A stretch of DNA of 58,649 nt from Acidobacteriota bacterium (GCA_020850715.1 JADZED010000016.1:1-58649); one strand, 5' to 3'; positions 34,885 to 43,707 are shown, counted from the stretch's first letter. The notes: generated from the letters alone by a model not told the origin. A program made the numbers and translations.

Positions 34885-36533
34885 TCGCAGGCGCGACGAT
34901 TGGAGAGGCGCTGCTGGCGGCCGCCGGCTCGGCGCGGGGCATCGAGGCGATCGAGCACGACGGCTGCGCCTCACGCATTCCTTATGCATCGCTCCTCGCC
35001 GACGCGCTCGGCATCGCCGCCGCGCTGCGCACGCGCGGCCTCGCGACCGGGGATCGCGTGGCGCTCGTCGTGCCGGAGGTCGGCGACTTCGTCCGCGCGT
35101 TCTTCGGCATCGCCGCCGCCGGGCTGCTGCCGGTGCCCCTGTGTCCGCCGGCGCACGCCGGCGATCTGCCGACCTGGACCCGGCAGTCGCGCCACGTGCT
35201 GCAGGCCAGCCGCGCCAGCGCCGTGATCGCCTCCGACGGCGTCGCGGCGCTGCTCGACGTCGCCGGGCTCGACGGCCGCGCGATCCTTCCCGCCGGCACG
35301 CTGCGGACGCACGCGCCGCTGGCGGCGCCGGTGCGCGTCGACGCGGCCGCGCCCGCGCTGCTGCAGTTCACCTCCGGCTCCACGGCGGCGCCAAAAGGCG
35401 TCGTCCTGACGCACGCCAGCCTCGGTGCGAACATTGCGGCGATTGCGGGCCCCGCCGGCATCGCCGCGCGGGCGGACGACATCGGGGTGAGCTGGCTGCC
35501 GCTGTACCACGACATGGGGCTCATCGGCATGCTGCTGACGGCCGTTCACTCGCGCGCCGACATTGTCCTGATGTCGCCGGTCCTGTTCCTGAAGCGGCCC
35601 ACCGCGTGGCTCGACGCGATCTCGCACTACCGCGGCACGGTGTCCTTCGCGCCCAATTTCGCCTACGACCTCTGTCTCCGCCGCGTGAAGCCGTCGCAGA
35701 TCGACGCACTCGATCTGTCGAGCTGGCGCGTCGCCGGGTGCGGCGCCGAACCTGTGCGAACCGACACCCTGCGCGCCTTTGCGGATCGCTTCGCTCGTGC
35801 CGGCTTCCGCGAGTCGAGCGTCATGTCGAGCTACGGCCTGGCCGAACACTCGCTCGCGGTCGCCTTCAGCGGCGGCGGCATCCGGGAAGACGTGGTCGAT
35901 GCCGATCGCCTCGTGCGGGAAGCGCGCGCGGTGCCGGCCACTGGCGCGTCGGCCTCCGTGGTCCGCATCGCGGCGTGCGGCGCCGCCTTTCCCGGTCACG
36001 ATCTGCGGATCGTCGACGACCGCGGGCAGCCGCTGCCCGAGCGGCACGTCGGCGCGATCGCCGCGCGCGGCCCCTCGGTCATGCAGGGCTATTTCGAGGA
36101 TCCGATCGCCACGGCGGAGGCGCTGCGCGACGGCTGGCTGTACACGGGCGACCTCGGCTACCTTGCAGACGGCCGGCTCTTCGTCTGCGGCCGCACGAAG
36201 GAGTTGATCATCCGCCAGGGGCGCAAGTACCATCCGCCGGATCTCGAAGCGGCGATCGCCGAACTGCCCGGCCTGCGATCCTCAGGCATCCTCGTGTTCG
36301 GGATCAGCCGCCTCCCCGACGACGACGAGGTCGTGGCGCTCGTCGAGGTGCGTGCCAGCGTGCCCCCCGGGCAGGTGGTCGATCAGGTGAGGCGCCGGGT
36401 GCGGGAGACCGCGGGCCTCGAGCTCAATCGCGTGATCGTTGCGCCGCCCGGCACGATTCCGCGGACGACCAGCGGCAAGGTGCGGCGGGCGGAAGCGCGA
36501 GACCGCGTCCTGGCGGGAACCCTGGAGCGATGA
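34881..36533 (+). CDS. fatty-acyl-AMP ligase / acyl-ACP synthetase
   Basis: A 550-residue ANL-superfamily enzyme that activates a fatty acid with ATP and loads it onto the adjacent carrier protein. Visible are the P-loop-like A3 motif FTSGSTAAPKGVV near residue 163, YGLAEHSLAV (A5), GWLYTGDLGYL (A7), GRTKELIIRQG (A8) and the terminal catalytic Lys in PRTTSGKVRR. The fused pattern WLPLYHDMGLIGMLL is characteristic of fatty-acyl-AMP ligases. It overlaps acp by 4 nt upstream and the synthase by 4 nt downstream, so the three are coupled. The counterpart in Caulobacter ceramide synthesis is AasR. Confidence 0.92.
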   Translation: MIAGATIGEALLAAAGSARGIEAIEHDGCASRIPYASLLADALGIAAALRTRGLATGDRVALVVPEVGDFVRAFFGIAAAGLLPVPLCPPAHAGDLPTWTRQSRHVLQASRASAVIASDGVAALLDVAGLDGRAILPAGTLRTHAPLAAPVRVDAAAPALLQFTSGSTAAPKGVVLTHASLGANIAAIAGPAGIAARADDIGVSWLPLYHDMGLIGMLLTAVHSRADIVLMSPVLFLKRPTAWLDAISHYRGTVSFAPNFAYDLCLRRVKPSQIDALDLSSWRVAGCGAEPVRTDTLRAFADRFARAGFRESSVMSSYGLAEHSLAVAFSGGGIREDVVDADRLVREARAVPATGASASVVRIAACGAAFPGHDLRIVDDRGQPLPERHVGAIAARGPSVMQGYFEDPIATAEALRDGWLYTGDLGYLADGRLFVCGRTKELIIRQGRKYHPPDLEAAIAELPGLRSSGILVFGISRLPDDDEVVALVEVRASVPPGQVVDQVRRRVRETAGLELNRVIVAPPGTIPRTTSGKVRRAEARDRVLAGTLER

Positions 36534-37735
36534 GCCTCCTCGACAAGCTCGCGCCGATGTCCGAGCGCGTGCGCGCCATCGGCGATCGCCCGGTCCCGTT
36601 CGACACCGTGATCGACGAGGCGAACGGTCCCTGCGAGGTGGTGATTGGCGGGCGCCCGACGCTGATGTGCGGGTCGAACAACTACTTCGGCCTCAGCTTC
36701 CATCCCGACGTCATCGCCGCCGCGCAGGAGGCCGCCGCTCGCTTCGGATCGGCCACCACCGGTTCGCGCGTGGCCAGCGGCACCCTGCGCCTTCACCGCG
36801 AGCTCGAGGAGGATCTGGCCGCCGCCTTCGGCATGCGCCAGGGGCTCGTGTTCACGACCGGCTACCAGGCCAACGTCGGGCTCATCTCCAGCCTCTGCGG
36901 GCCCGACGATGTGGCGGTGATCGACGTGGAGAGCCACGCGAGCATCTACGACGGCACCCGGCTGAGCGGCGCGCGCGTGTTCGCGTTCCGGCACAATTCG
37001 GCGGACGACCTCGCGCGCAAGCTGGCGCAGCAGCCGCGCGGCCGCTGCCTCGTGGTGGTCGAGGCGCTCTACTCGATAGCCGGCGACCTCGCGCCGCTGC
37101 CGGAGATTGCGGCGGCCTGCCGCGAGGCCGGCGCCTTCCTCGCCGTCGACGAGGCGCACTCCTTCGGGGCGTACGGCGCGCACGGCCTCGGCTGCGCCGA
37201 GGCCCAGGGCGTGCTCGGCCAGGTCGACTTCCTCGTCGGCACCTTCTCGAAGGCGCTGGGCGGCGTCGGCGGCTTCTGCGTCTCGAATCACGACGCGCTG
37301 AAGACGCTGCACTTCGTGGCCCGGCCCTACGTGTTCACCGCCTCCGGATCGGCCGCGACGATCGCGGGGGTCCGCGCGGCGCTGCGGATCCTGCTCGCCG
37401 ATCGTTCCCTGAACGCGCGGCTGTGGGAGAACGTCCGGCGCCTGCGCACGGGACTCGCGCAACTGGGCTACCGCCTCGGCGCGACCGCGTCGCCGATCGT
37501 GCCGGTGCGGATCGGCGCCGCCGATCGCGCGATCGCGCTCTGGCAGGGGCTGCTCGACGCGGGGCTCTACGTGAACATCGTGCTGCCGCCGGGGTGCCGC
37601 GCCGACGCCTGCCAGCTGCGGACCAGCGTCACCTCCGCCCACAGCGCTGCGCAGATCGATCGGGCGCTCGCGATCTTCGAGTGGGTCGGACGCGATCTGG
37701 CGATCCTCTCCGCCGCCGCCTGCAGCTCGTCCTGA
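36530..37735 (+). CDS. spt: alpha-oxoamine synthase, probable serine palmitoyltransferase
   Basis: A 401-residue PLP enzyme of the AONS/KBL/SPT family. It has SNNYFGLSFHPDV, GSRVASGTLRLHRELE, VDEAHSFGAYG near 206-216 and the PLP Lys in GTFSKALGGVGGF near 241. These enzymes condense an amino acid with an acyl thioester; here the acyl donor would be the acyl-ACP made by the two upstream genes. Serine condensation to 3-ketosphinganine is the likely reaction because cerR- and bcerS-like genes converge on it. Biotin synthesis (BioF) is less likely since no bio genes are present. Confidence 0.85.
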   Translation: MSLLDKLAPMSERVRAIGDRPVPFDTVIDEANGPCEVVIGGRPTLMCGSNNYFGLSFHPDVIAAAQEAAARFGSATTGSRVASGTLRLHRELEEDLAAAFGMRQGLVFTTGYQANVGLISSLCGPDDVAVIDVESHASIYDGTRLSGARVFAFRHNSADDLARKLAQQPRGRCLVVVEALYSIAGDLAPLPEIAAACREAGAFLAVDEAHSFGAYGAHGLGCAEAQGVLGQVDFLVGTFSKALGGVGGFCVSNHDALKTLHFVARPYVFTASGSAATIAGVRAALRILLADRSLNARLWENVRRLRTGLAQLGYRLGATASPIVPVRIGAADRAIALWQGLLDAGLYVNIVLPPGCRADACQLRTSVTSAHSAAQIDRALAIFEWVGRDLAILSAAACSSS

Positions 37736-37789
37736 TCGCCCGCGGCACGCGCTTTCCGGCAGACGCCGGCGCGCGCCGCCAGCCGGGGA

Positions 37790-38755
37790 CTACGGCCACC
37801 CGTGCGCCCGGTACCACCGCCACGTCTCGGCCAGCCCTTCGCGCAGCGGCGTCGCCGCCGCAAATCCCAGTTCGTCGCGGATCCGATCGACGGCGCAGAC
37901 AAAGCCGGGAGCCCGCAGCTCGGCCAGGCGGGCCAGGTCCACGAGCGGCACGAAGCCGCAGCGCCAGGCGACCTCGCCGCCGAGCGCCGCCAGGCCGACC
38001 AGCGCCGGCGGCAGCCGCCGCACCGTGGCCTTCCGCCCCACCGCCGCCGCCAGCGCGTCGAGCAGCCCTGCCGCCGTCTGGGCCTCGGCGTGCCCGACGA
38101 AGTAGGTGCGGCCGACGGCGCGCTGGTCGGCGGCGGCGAGCTGCACGGCGGACGCCGCATCACCGACATCGACGAAGGTGAACGTCATGTCGGCGCGGGC
38201 GGCAAGCGGAAGATGGCCGCGCGCCGCCAGCCGGAACAGCGGCGCGAACTGCCGGTCGCGCGGACCATAGATCGCGCAGGGCCGAAGAATCGTCCAGGGC
38301 ACGCGCGCGCGCGTGCGAACCATCGTCTCGGCGGCGAGCTTGCTGCGGCCGTACGGCGTCAGCGGGCGCGGCTCGTCGTCTTCGCGCGAAGGATGCGCGG
38401 AGGTTCCGGCGCCGGCGGCCGCCTGGCTCGAGATCAGCACCAGGCGCGAGCCGGCGGCATTCGCCGCGTCGACCATGGCCTGCGTGCCGCCGCTGTTCAC
38501 CGCCAGCAGCGCATGTTCGGAGATCGCCCGGACCATCGCCGCGGCGTGCACGACCACGTCGCTCCCCTCGATCGCCCTGGCGAGGCCCGCCGTCTCGAGC
38601 GGCGCCTCGCGGCGCTCGACCTCGTCGGGCAGCGGCCGGGCGCTGCCGGGACGCACGATCCCGCGCACGCGCCACCCGGCGCGCGCGAACGCTTCCGCGA
38701 TGTGGCTGCCGAAGAAGCCGCTGGCGCCGGTGACGCTAACCGATCGGCTTTTCAT
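37790..38755 (-). CDS. cerR: NAD-dependent epimerase/dehydratase, probable ceramide reductase
   Basis: A 321-residue extended short-chain dehydrogenase: NAD(P)-binding VTGASGFFGSH at residues 8-18, VVHAAAMV, the catalytic YGRSK near 134-138, and LRPCAIYGPRDRQF. It would reduce a keto-sphingoid or keto-ceramide intermediate to the dihydro form. A generic sugar epimerase is possible, but the synthase, ACP, ligase and bCerS-like genes around it point to CerR. The ATG overlaps the GNAT gene's stop by 20 nt, showing co-translation, and it ends 54 bp from the convergent synthase. Confidence 0.78.
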   Translation of the reverse strand: MKSRSVSVTGASGFFGSHIAEAFARAGWRVRGIVRPGSARPLPDEVERREAPLETAGLARAIEGSDVVVHAAAMVRAISEHALLAVNSGGTQAMVDAANAAGSRLVLISSQAAAGAGTSAHPSREDDEPRPLTPYGRSKLAAETMVRTRARVPWTILRPCAIYGPRDRQFAPLFRLAARGHLPLAARADMTFTFVDVGDAASAVQLAAADQRAVGRTYFVGHAEAQTAAGLLDALAAAVGRKATVRRLPPALVGLAALGGEVAWRCGFVPLVDLARLAELRAPGFVCAVDRIRDELGFAAATPLREGLAETWRWYRAHGWP

Positions 38756-39875
38756 ACAGCCGGTAGGTCTTGTAATGGCGCCCGCCCGAGGCGGCGATGC
38801 CCGCGTTGATCTCGTCGTTGTCCTCGAGCGTCCACGAAAGCTCGGCGCGCCGATACCCGCGCGCGATCCCGCGGCGGTAGACCTCTTCGACCAGAAGCGG
38901 GTACAGGCCCGCGCGACGGTACGCCGGCAACACGCCAAGCAGCACGACGCGCGCGCGATCGATGATCCGGCGCCGCCTGAGGAAGTGCCAGAGCCCGAAC
39001 GGCAGGAGCGATCCGCCCATGCGCGCGAGCACCTGGTTCACGTCGGGCAGCGTGACGACGCAGCCGGCCACCCGGCCGTCGATCTCCGCGATGAGGACGA
39101 TCTCGGGATCGATGACCGGCTTCAGATCGTCGGCGAACTGCCGCACCTCCGCCTGGGTCGGCGGCACGAATCCCCAGTTGTCTTCCCAGGCCTCCCGATA
39201 CACGTCGAGCAGCCGCCCGAGCTCGTCGTCGTAGGCGCGCATGTCGACCGTGCGGACGCGGACGCCGCTGCGCCTGCGCGCCCGCCCGGCCAGGCGGACG
39301 ATCCGACCGCCCAGAGGCCGGGTGAGATCGAGATCCCACGCCCAGAGGTCCTTCGCCTTGCGAAAGCCCTCGCCTTCGATGTACTCGGCGTAGACCCGTG
39401 GGTTGTAGGGCATCAACAGGTACGGCGGCTCGTCGAAGCCGTCGACCAGGAGCCCGGCGGTGTCGTTCAGCGACGGGTTCACCGGCCCGCGAATGACGCG
39501 CGCGCCGCGTGCGATCGCCCATCGCTCGACCGCCTCCAACAGCGCGCCGGCGGAAGCGGCGTCGGCTGCCTCGAAGAAGCCGAACCACCCCGCCTGCTCC
39601 GTGTGGACGTCGTTGTGGGCGCGATCCTCGATGGCGGCTATGCGCCCGCACGTGCTGCCGTCGGCGCGGCGTGCGAGGAAGAGCGCCATCTCGGCGTGGG
39701 CGAGGAAGGGATTGTACTCCGGCGACAGACGGCGTACCGCGTCGCGCCGCAGTTCGGGGATCCAGCGCGGATCGGTGGCGTAGAGCCGGTACGGCAGCTC
39801 CACGAACTCGCGCAGGCGCGCCGGCCTGGAGACCTCGACGATGGCGATCCGGCCGGCCTGGGATTCCGCACTCAC
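38736..39875 (-). CDS. bcerS: long GNAT-superfamily protein, probable bacterial ceramide synthase
   Basis: A 379-residue protein much longer than ordinary GNATs (about 150-180). Conserved blocks are YRLYATDPRWIPEL, NPFLAHAEMALFLA, GWFGFFEAADA, RGPVNPSLNDTAGLL and MPYNPRVYAEYIE. The acetyl-CoA-type loop VVLLGVLPAYRRAGLYPLL is near residue 317. This pattern and length fit the bacterial ceramide synthases, which acylate the sphingoid base, and not a small-molecule acetyltransferase. GTG 39875 follows a TACACT box by exactly 6 nt. Upstream partner of cerR. Assignment rests on family resemblance and neighbourhood. Confidence 0.78.
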   Translation of the reverse strand: MSAESQAGRIAIVEVSRPARLREFVELPYRLYATDPRWIPELRRDAVRRLSPEYNPFLAHAEMALFLARRADGSTCGRIAAIEDRAHNDVHTEQAGWFGFFEAADAASAGALLEAVERWAIARGARVIRGPVNPSLNDTAGLLVDGFDEPPYLLMPYNPRVYAEYIEGEGFRKAKDLWAWDLDLTRPLGGRIVRLAGRARRRSGVRVRTVDMRAYDDELGRLLDVYREAWEDNWGFVPPTQAEVRQFADDLKPVIDPEIVLIAEIDGRVAGCVVTLPDVNQVLARMGGSLLPFGLWHFLRRRRIIDRARVVLLGVLPAYRRAGLYPLLVEEVYRRGIARGYRRAELSWTLEDNDEINAGIAASGGRHYKTYRLYEKPIG

Positions 39876-39881
39876 CCGTGG

Positions 39882-39887
39882 AGTGTA
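39882..39887 (-). promoter_or_regulatory. -10 box TACACT of the bcerS-cerR operon
   Basis: Minus-strand TACACT ends exactly 6 nt before GTG 39875; no Shine-Dalgarno sequence. Confidence 0.5.
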
Positions 39888-40139
39888 CTTCGGGGACGCG
39901 GCGGCCAGGAGAACCCGAGGCGGCGCCAGGACGTGGAGAGCAGCAGGCGATCCGGTCGGCTTCGCGGCGCCGTTGAAGGTCGAGGGTGCCGCGCCCCGTG
40001 GCCGGACTGCCTCGGCCTCGCGGACCAGCGGCCTCGGGGCGAACCAGTCTCCGGCTCCGCGCTCCCAGCTCCTGTCCTCCTGTGGGATCCCGCGGCGGAC
40101 CCCTGGCCCGCGGCGGGAGAATCCTCGTCCGCGGCGGGA

Positions 40140-40145
40140 TAAGAT
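40140..40145 (+). promoter_or_regulatory. -10 box TAAGAT of the traB-amine oxidase operon
   Basis: TAAGAT lies 6 nt before GTG 40152, which decides the start of the TraB/GumN gene. Confidence 0.45.
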
Positions 40146-40151
40146 GTGACG

Positions 40152-41072
40152 GTGAACCTGATCAACGGGTCGCGTCCGGCGAGGGCGCCGGCGCCGCGCC
40201 GCCTCCGGCCGGCCTGCGCCGCAGCCGCGGCGCTGCTCGTCCTGCTGCTGGTCCCGCTACGGGCGGCGGCGGCGAACTTCCTCTGGAAGGCCACCGGCAA
40301 GTCGGGCACCATCTACCTCGCCGGTTCGGTCCATATGCTGAACGCCGCCTATTACCCGCTCGATCCGGCCTTCGAACGGGCGTTCAACGACTCGGACCTG
40401 CTCGTCGAGGAGGTCGATCTCGACCAGCTCCTCGCGCCCGACATGCAGTTGTCGATCCTGATGCGCAGCCGGCTCCCCGAAGGGCAGACGCTGCAGTCGC
40501 TCCTCTCGCCAGGTACGCTGGCGCGGTTGAGGACCTTCACGGCGGATCTCGGCCCGGCCGCCGACGCGCTCAACCGGTTCAAGCCGTGGATGCTCGCCAC
40601 GATCATCGAGGGGCTCGAGCTGCAGAAGGCGGGGTTCGATCCGAACCTCGGCCTCGACAAGCACTTCTTCGACCGCGCCAGGGCCGACGGCAAGATGGTC
40701 AAGGCGCTCGAGACCGCGGAGGACCAGATCGCCCTGTTCGACGGCCTGCCCATGGAACAGCAGGATCGCTTCCTCGCCGAGACGCTCGAGCAGCTCGCGA
40801 CCGAGAAGGCCAACGTCACGCGTCTGGCCGACGCGTGGCGATCGGGCGACGCGGAAACGGTCGCGGGCATCGTCCTGTCCGACATGAAAGACGACGAGGC
40901 GCTGTACCAGCGGCTGCTCGTCGCGCGCAACCGCAACTGGCTGCCGCAGATCGAGGCGCTCCTCGAGCGTCCTGGACGCGCCTTCATCGTCGTCGGCGCG
41001 GCGCACCTGGTGGGTCCCGACGGGCTGCTGGCGCTGCTCGCGGCCAGGGGCTACGCCGTCGCACAGATGTAG
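40152..41072 (+). CDS. TraB/GumN family protein
   Basis: A 306-residue secreted protein (signal: AAAALLVLLLVPLRAAAANF). Family motifs are TIYLAGSVHML near residues 53-63, RADGKMVKALETAEDQIAL, and FIVVGAAHLVGPDGLLALL near the C-terminus, carrying the Gly-x-x-His pairs of a proposed metalloprotease-like fold. TraB/GumN proteins are periplasmic or membrane-linked with poorly known activity. GTG 40152 is preferred to GTG 40146 because the -10 box abuts the latter. It is followed 11 bp later by the amine oxidase. Confidence 0.85.
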   Translation: MNLINGSRPARAPAPRRLRPACAAAAALLVLLLVPLRAAAANFLWKATGKSGTIYLAGSVHMLNAAYYPLDPAFERAFNDSDLLVEEVDLDQLLAPDMQLSILMRSRLPEGQTLQSLLSPGTLARLRTFTADLGPAADALNRFKPWMLATIIEGLELQKAGFDPNLGLDKHFFDRARADGKMVKALETAEDQIALFDGLPMEQQDRFLAETLEQLATEKANVTRLADAWRSGDAETVAGIVLSDMKDDEALYQRLLVARNRNWLPQIEALLERPGRAFIVVGAAHLVGPDGLLALLAARGYAVAQM

Positions 41073-41083
41073 CAGGATCGAGC

Positions 41084-42409
41084 ATGGGCGTTCGCGGCGC
41101 GTCGGTGCTGGTCGTGGGAGCAGGGCTGGCCGGATTGGCGGCGGCCTGGGATCTCCACCTGATGGGTGCCCGCGTGCTGGTGATCGACGCCCGCGACCGG
41201 GTCGGCGGGCGCGTCTGGACGGTTGGCGACGCGTTCGTCGAGAGCCAGCACGCCGAAGCCGGCGGCGACATGATAGACGAGGCGCACCGCGAAATCCGCA
41301 CGCTCGCCGCCGATGTCGGCCTGACGCTCACCCGCATCCTGCGCCATGGGTTCGGCGCCGTCAGGCTGGATCGCGCCGGGCGGCCGCGCACCGTGCACAG
41401 CGGCGCCCGGCACGGATGGGCGCGCCTGGCGCATGCCCTCGCGCCGGTGATCCGTCCGTACTGCCTCGCCGAGCAGCGGTGGGACTCGCCGATCGCCTCC
41501 GCCCTGGCGCGCAAGTCGGTCGCCGACTGGCTCGACGAGATCGCTGCCGACGCCGATCTCCGCGCGACGGCCGACGGACTGCGCGGCTTCTTCCTGGCCG
41601 ATCCCGACGAGCTGTCGCTGCTGGCGCTGGTCGATCAGTTCGCGGCCGGCGACGCGCCCGCGCCTGGCGCGATGTATCGAATCGAAGGAGGCAACGATCG
41701 GCTGCCGCGCGCGCTCGCCTGCCGGCTCGGCGACCGCGTGCGCCTCCGAACCGAGCTCGTCGCCCTCTCGCAGCGCGGACCTGGCGTGCGGGCGACCGTA
41801 CGCGACTGGCGCGGCACGTCGACCTGCACCGGAGACTACGCCGTCATCACGCTGCCGCTCACCGTGCTTCGGCGCATTCCCATCTCGCCGGGCCTGCCGG
41901 CCCAGCAGCGCGAGGCGATCGCCGCCGTGCCCTATGGCCGCGCGACCAAGACCCTGCTGCAGTTTCGACGGCCCTTCTGGCGCCGGCCGGGGCGCCTCCG
42001 CGCGTTCGGATCGCCGCTCGACATCGGCGCGGTGTGGGACGCCAACGAGGAACAGCACGGCCCGGGCGGCATTCTCGCGCTGCTGGCGGGCGGCAGCGCC
42101 AGCGACGCCACCGCCGCGATCACGCGCAGCGGCGGCGCCGCAGCGCTTGCCGGGCGACTGCAGTGGCTCGGACGCGATCGAAGCGAGCTCGTCGGATCGC
42201 GCCAGGCCGGCTGGACTGCCGATCGCTGGGCCAGAGGCGGCTACGCGTTCTTTCCCACCGGGTTCGATCCTGCGCTGCGCGCCTGGCTCGCCCGGCCGTG
42301 CGGCCGGCTCTTCTTCGCCGGCGAACACACCAGCATCCGATGGCAGGGATACATGAACGGCGCGGTCGAGAGCGGCCGCCGCGCCGCGGCGGAAATCGCT
42401 TGTGCCTAG
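41084..42409 (+). CDS. FAD-dependent amine oxidase (flavin monoamine oxidase-like)
   Basis: A 441-residue flavoprotein with the dinucleotide-binding VLVVGAGLAGLAAAW at about 8-22, the RVGGRVW motif, and a C-terminal FAD-contact block LFFAGEHTSIRWQGYMNGAV. The family oxidises amines, or desaturates carotenoid/protoporphyrin-like substrates; substrate not known. A weak AGGA precedes the ATG. Its TAG stop (42407-42409) lies within the CTAG border of the inserted repeat element, so the element adjoins the gene without truncating an obvious domain. Confidence 0.87.
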   Translation: MGVRGASVLVVGAGLAGLAAAWDLHLMGARVLVIDARDRVGGRVWTVGDAFVESQHAEAGGDMIDEAHREIRTLAADVGLTLTRILRHGFGAVRLDRAGRPRTVHSGARHGWARLAHALAPVIRPYCLAEQRWDSPIASALARKSVADWLDEIAADADLRATADGLRGFFLADPDELSLLALVDQFAAGDAPAPGAMYRIEGGNDRLPRALACRLGDRVRLRTELVALSQRGPGVRATVRDWRGTSTCTGDYAVITLPLTVLRRIPISPGLPAQQREAIAAVPYGRATKTLLQFRRPFWRRPGRLRAFGSPLDIGAVWDANEEQHGPGGILALLAGGSASDATAAITRSGGAAALAGRLQWLGRDRSELVGSRQAGWTADRWARGGYAFFPTGFDPALRAWLARPCGRLFFAGEHTSIRWQGYMNGAVESGRRAAAEIACA

Positions 42410-42571
42410 TGTCCCGTCCCAGTGGATCGTGGCATCAGTCGCGGAGCGCCGCGCCCCGATGGCCAGGCGCGAGGAGTGAGGATATTGGGCATATCTGAGC
42501 GACGAGCAACGCCGCCAGCGGGGATGCGCCGCCCGCGAATGGTGTCGCGAACCACTGGGACGGGACACTAG
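42406..42571. mobile_element. 166-bp MITE-like element with perfect inverted ends and CTAG borders
   Basis: A complete non-coding element: CTAG, then TGTCCCGTCCCAGTGG, about 126 bp of unique interior, then the exact complement CCACTGGGACGGGACA and CTAG. The 16-bp inverted repeats are perfect, and the CTAG on each side can be read as a 4-bp target duplication, as made by some IS5-type transposases. Inside is a small dyad GATAT-TGGGC-ATATC. No open frame of note. It lies between convergent genes and supplies the TAG stop of each (42407-42409 plus; 42570-42568 minus). Confidence 0.82.
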
Positions 42572-43632
42572 TGGCCCGAGCCCTGGCGGCGGGGTCCGCG
42601 CGTGCCCGACGCCGGCGCGGGCGACCGGTCGACCGCCGTTGCGCGGCCGTGCCCGGGCGCCTGCCGCCTCCGAGGCACGCTTGGCAGCCCCGACCTCACC
42701 AGAGCGGTCCAGTCGGACTCCCAGACGCGGGCGCGTTCCAGCGGCGGCTCGTCCTCGACGGCCGGCGCCTCCGGCAATCCGGCACGCCGGCCGTACCGCT
42801 CGATCTCGTCTGACGTCATCGCTGCGATCAGATGCTCATCGAACGGCGGATACCGCGCGACTGCATCCTCTTCAACGTGCGCCCGCAGGGCGCCGGCCTC
42901 CCGATCGAACCGCACCTGTCCGATCGGCAGCATGCGCTTGGATGCCCCCGGATCCGCCGCCGCCACCACCACGTACGCCGACCGCTGCGACGCCAGTGCA
43001 ATCACCAGGCCGTGGACGCTGCCGAGGGTCCGGCCGATGCGGTCGAGCACCTCGAGCGGACCGCGGCTCAAGCGGCTGAAATCCAGACGCGAGGCGTCGA
43101 TGAATCCGAGCCGGCGCGCCGGCAGCCGCTCCGGTTCGACTGGCGGCTCTGCGCCGTCTTCGGCCGGGCCGCCTTCGAGCGCGGCGAAGCGGCGGTCCGC
43201 GCGCATTTCTTCGCCGAGCGTCTCGTGGAGCAGCCGCACCTCGTCTGGACGATTGAGCCGGCTGGCGCGGGCACGGAGCGTACCGTAGGCGGCGATTTCA
43301 TAATGCTCCAGCCGCCGCAGCCACGCGACCAGCGCGGCATCGCGCACGTCCGGCGTCGCCGGTTCATTCAGGCCGTCGTCGGCTTCTTGAACGATGCCGG
43401 CGACGCCGCGGCAGGACCGCGCAGCGCACCGCGTGTTCCGGTGGGTGAAGATCAGCGCCAGGCGGTCGAGGTGCAGCCGCGATTCGAGGAGATGGCCGCT
43501 CAGGGCGTCGCGCAGTGCGGGGGCGCGCGCCAGATCGAGGAAGCGCGCCATCGCGCGCAGCATCTGCTCCTCGCCGTCATGGAGCGCTCCCAGGTCGTCC
43601 AGATAGAGCGCCTCGAGGGAACCGGGCGCCAT
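42568..43632 (-). CDS. DUF892 (YciE/YciF ferritin-like) protein with C-terminal extension
   Basis: A 354-residue protein. The first about 160 residues form a four-helix ferritin-like DUF892 domain (YLDDLGALHDGEEQMLRAMARF; then DAALVAWLRRLEHYEIAAYG, a signature read in two parts here). A second, PRC-barrel-like segment (RRLGFIDASRLDF to SAYVVVAAADPG) and an Arg/Pro-rich tail follow. Related YciF proteins are stress-associated; iron binding is uncertain. ATG 43632 has GGAGG 7 nt upstream. Its TAG stop is part of the CTAG border of the repeat element. Confidence 0.78.
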   Translation of the reverse strand: MAPGSLEALYLDDLGALHDGEEQMLRAMARFLDLARAPALRDALSGHLLESRLHLDRLALIFTHRNTRCAARSCRGVAGIVQEADDGLNEPATPDVRDAALVAWLRRLEHYEIAAYGTLRARASRLNRPDEVRLLHETLGEEMRADRRFAALEGGPAEDGAEPPVEPERLPARRLGFIDASRLDFSRLSRGPLEVLDRIGRTLGSVHGLVIALASQRSAYVVVAAADPGASKRMLPIGQVRFDREAGALRAHVEEDAVARYPPFDEHLIAAMTSDEIERYGRRAGLPEAPAVEDEPPLERARVWESDWTALVRSGLPSVPRRRQAPGHGRATAVDRSPAPASGTRGPRRQGSGH

Positions 43633-43695
43633 GCGCATCCCTCCATCCGCCGCAGTCCGGCCCTTACGCAAGTGCCGTGCCCCGCAGGGCGCGGA

Positions 43696-43701
43696 TATAC
43701 T
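43696..43701 (+). promoter_or_regulatory. -10 box TATACT, leaderless start
   Basis: TATACT ends exactly 6 nt before ATG 43708; no Shine-Dalgarno sequence. One of the cleanest examples of this pattern in the window. Confidence 0.55.
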
Positions 43702-43707
43702 CCTGGG

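Larger units (their letters stand above)
39876..40145. other. divergent promoter region, 270 bp
   Basis: Between bcerS-like (leftward) and the TraB/GumN gene (rightward). TACACT at 39882-39887 faces left and TAAGAT at 40140-40145 faces right, each adjoining its start codon. The middle is GC-rich with short direct GCGGCGGG repeats near 40110-40138; no gene is seen. Confidence 0.4.

Noticed and set aside
36530..37735. Biotin synthesis (BioF) for the alpha-oxoamine synthase
   Set aside because: No other biotin genes nearby, and it is coupled to its own ACP and acyl ligase and faces CerR/bCerS-like genes; BioF remains a fallback.
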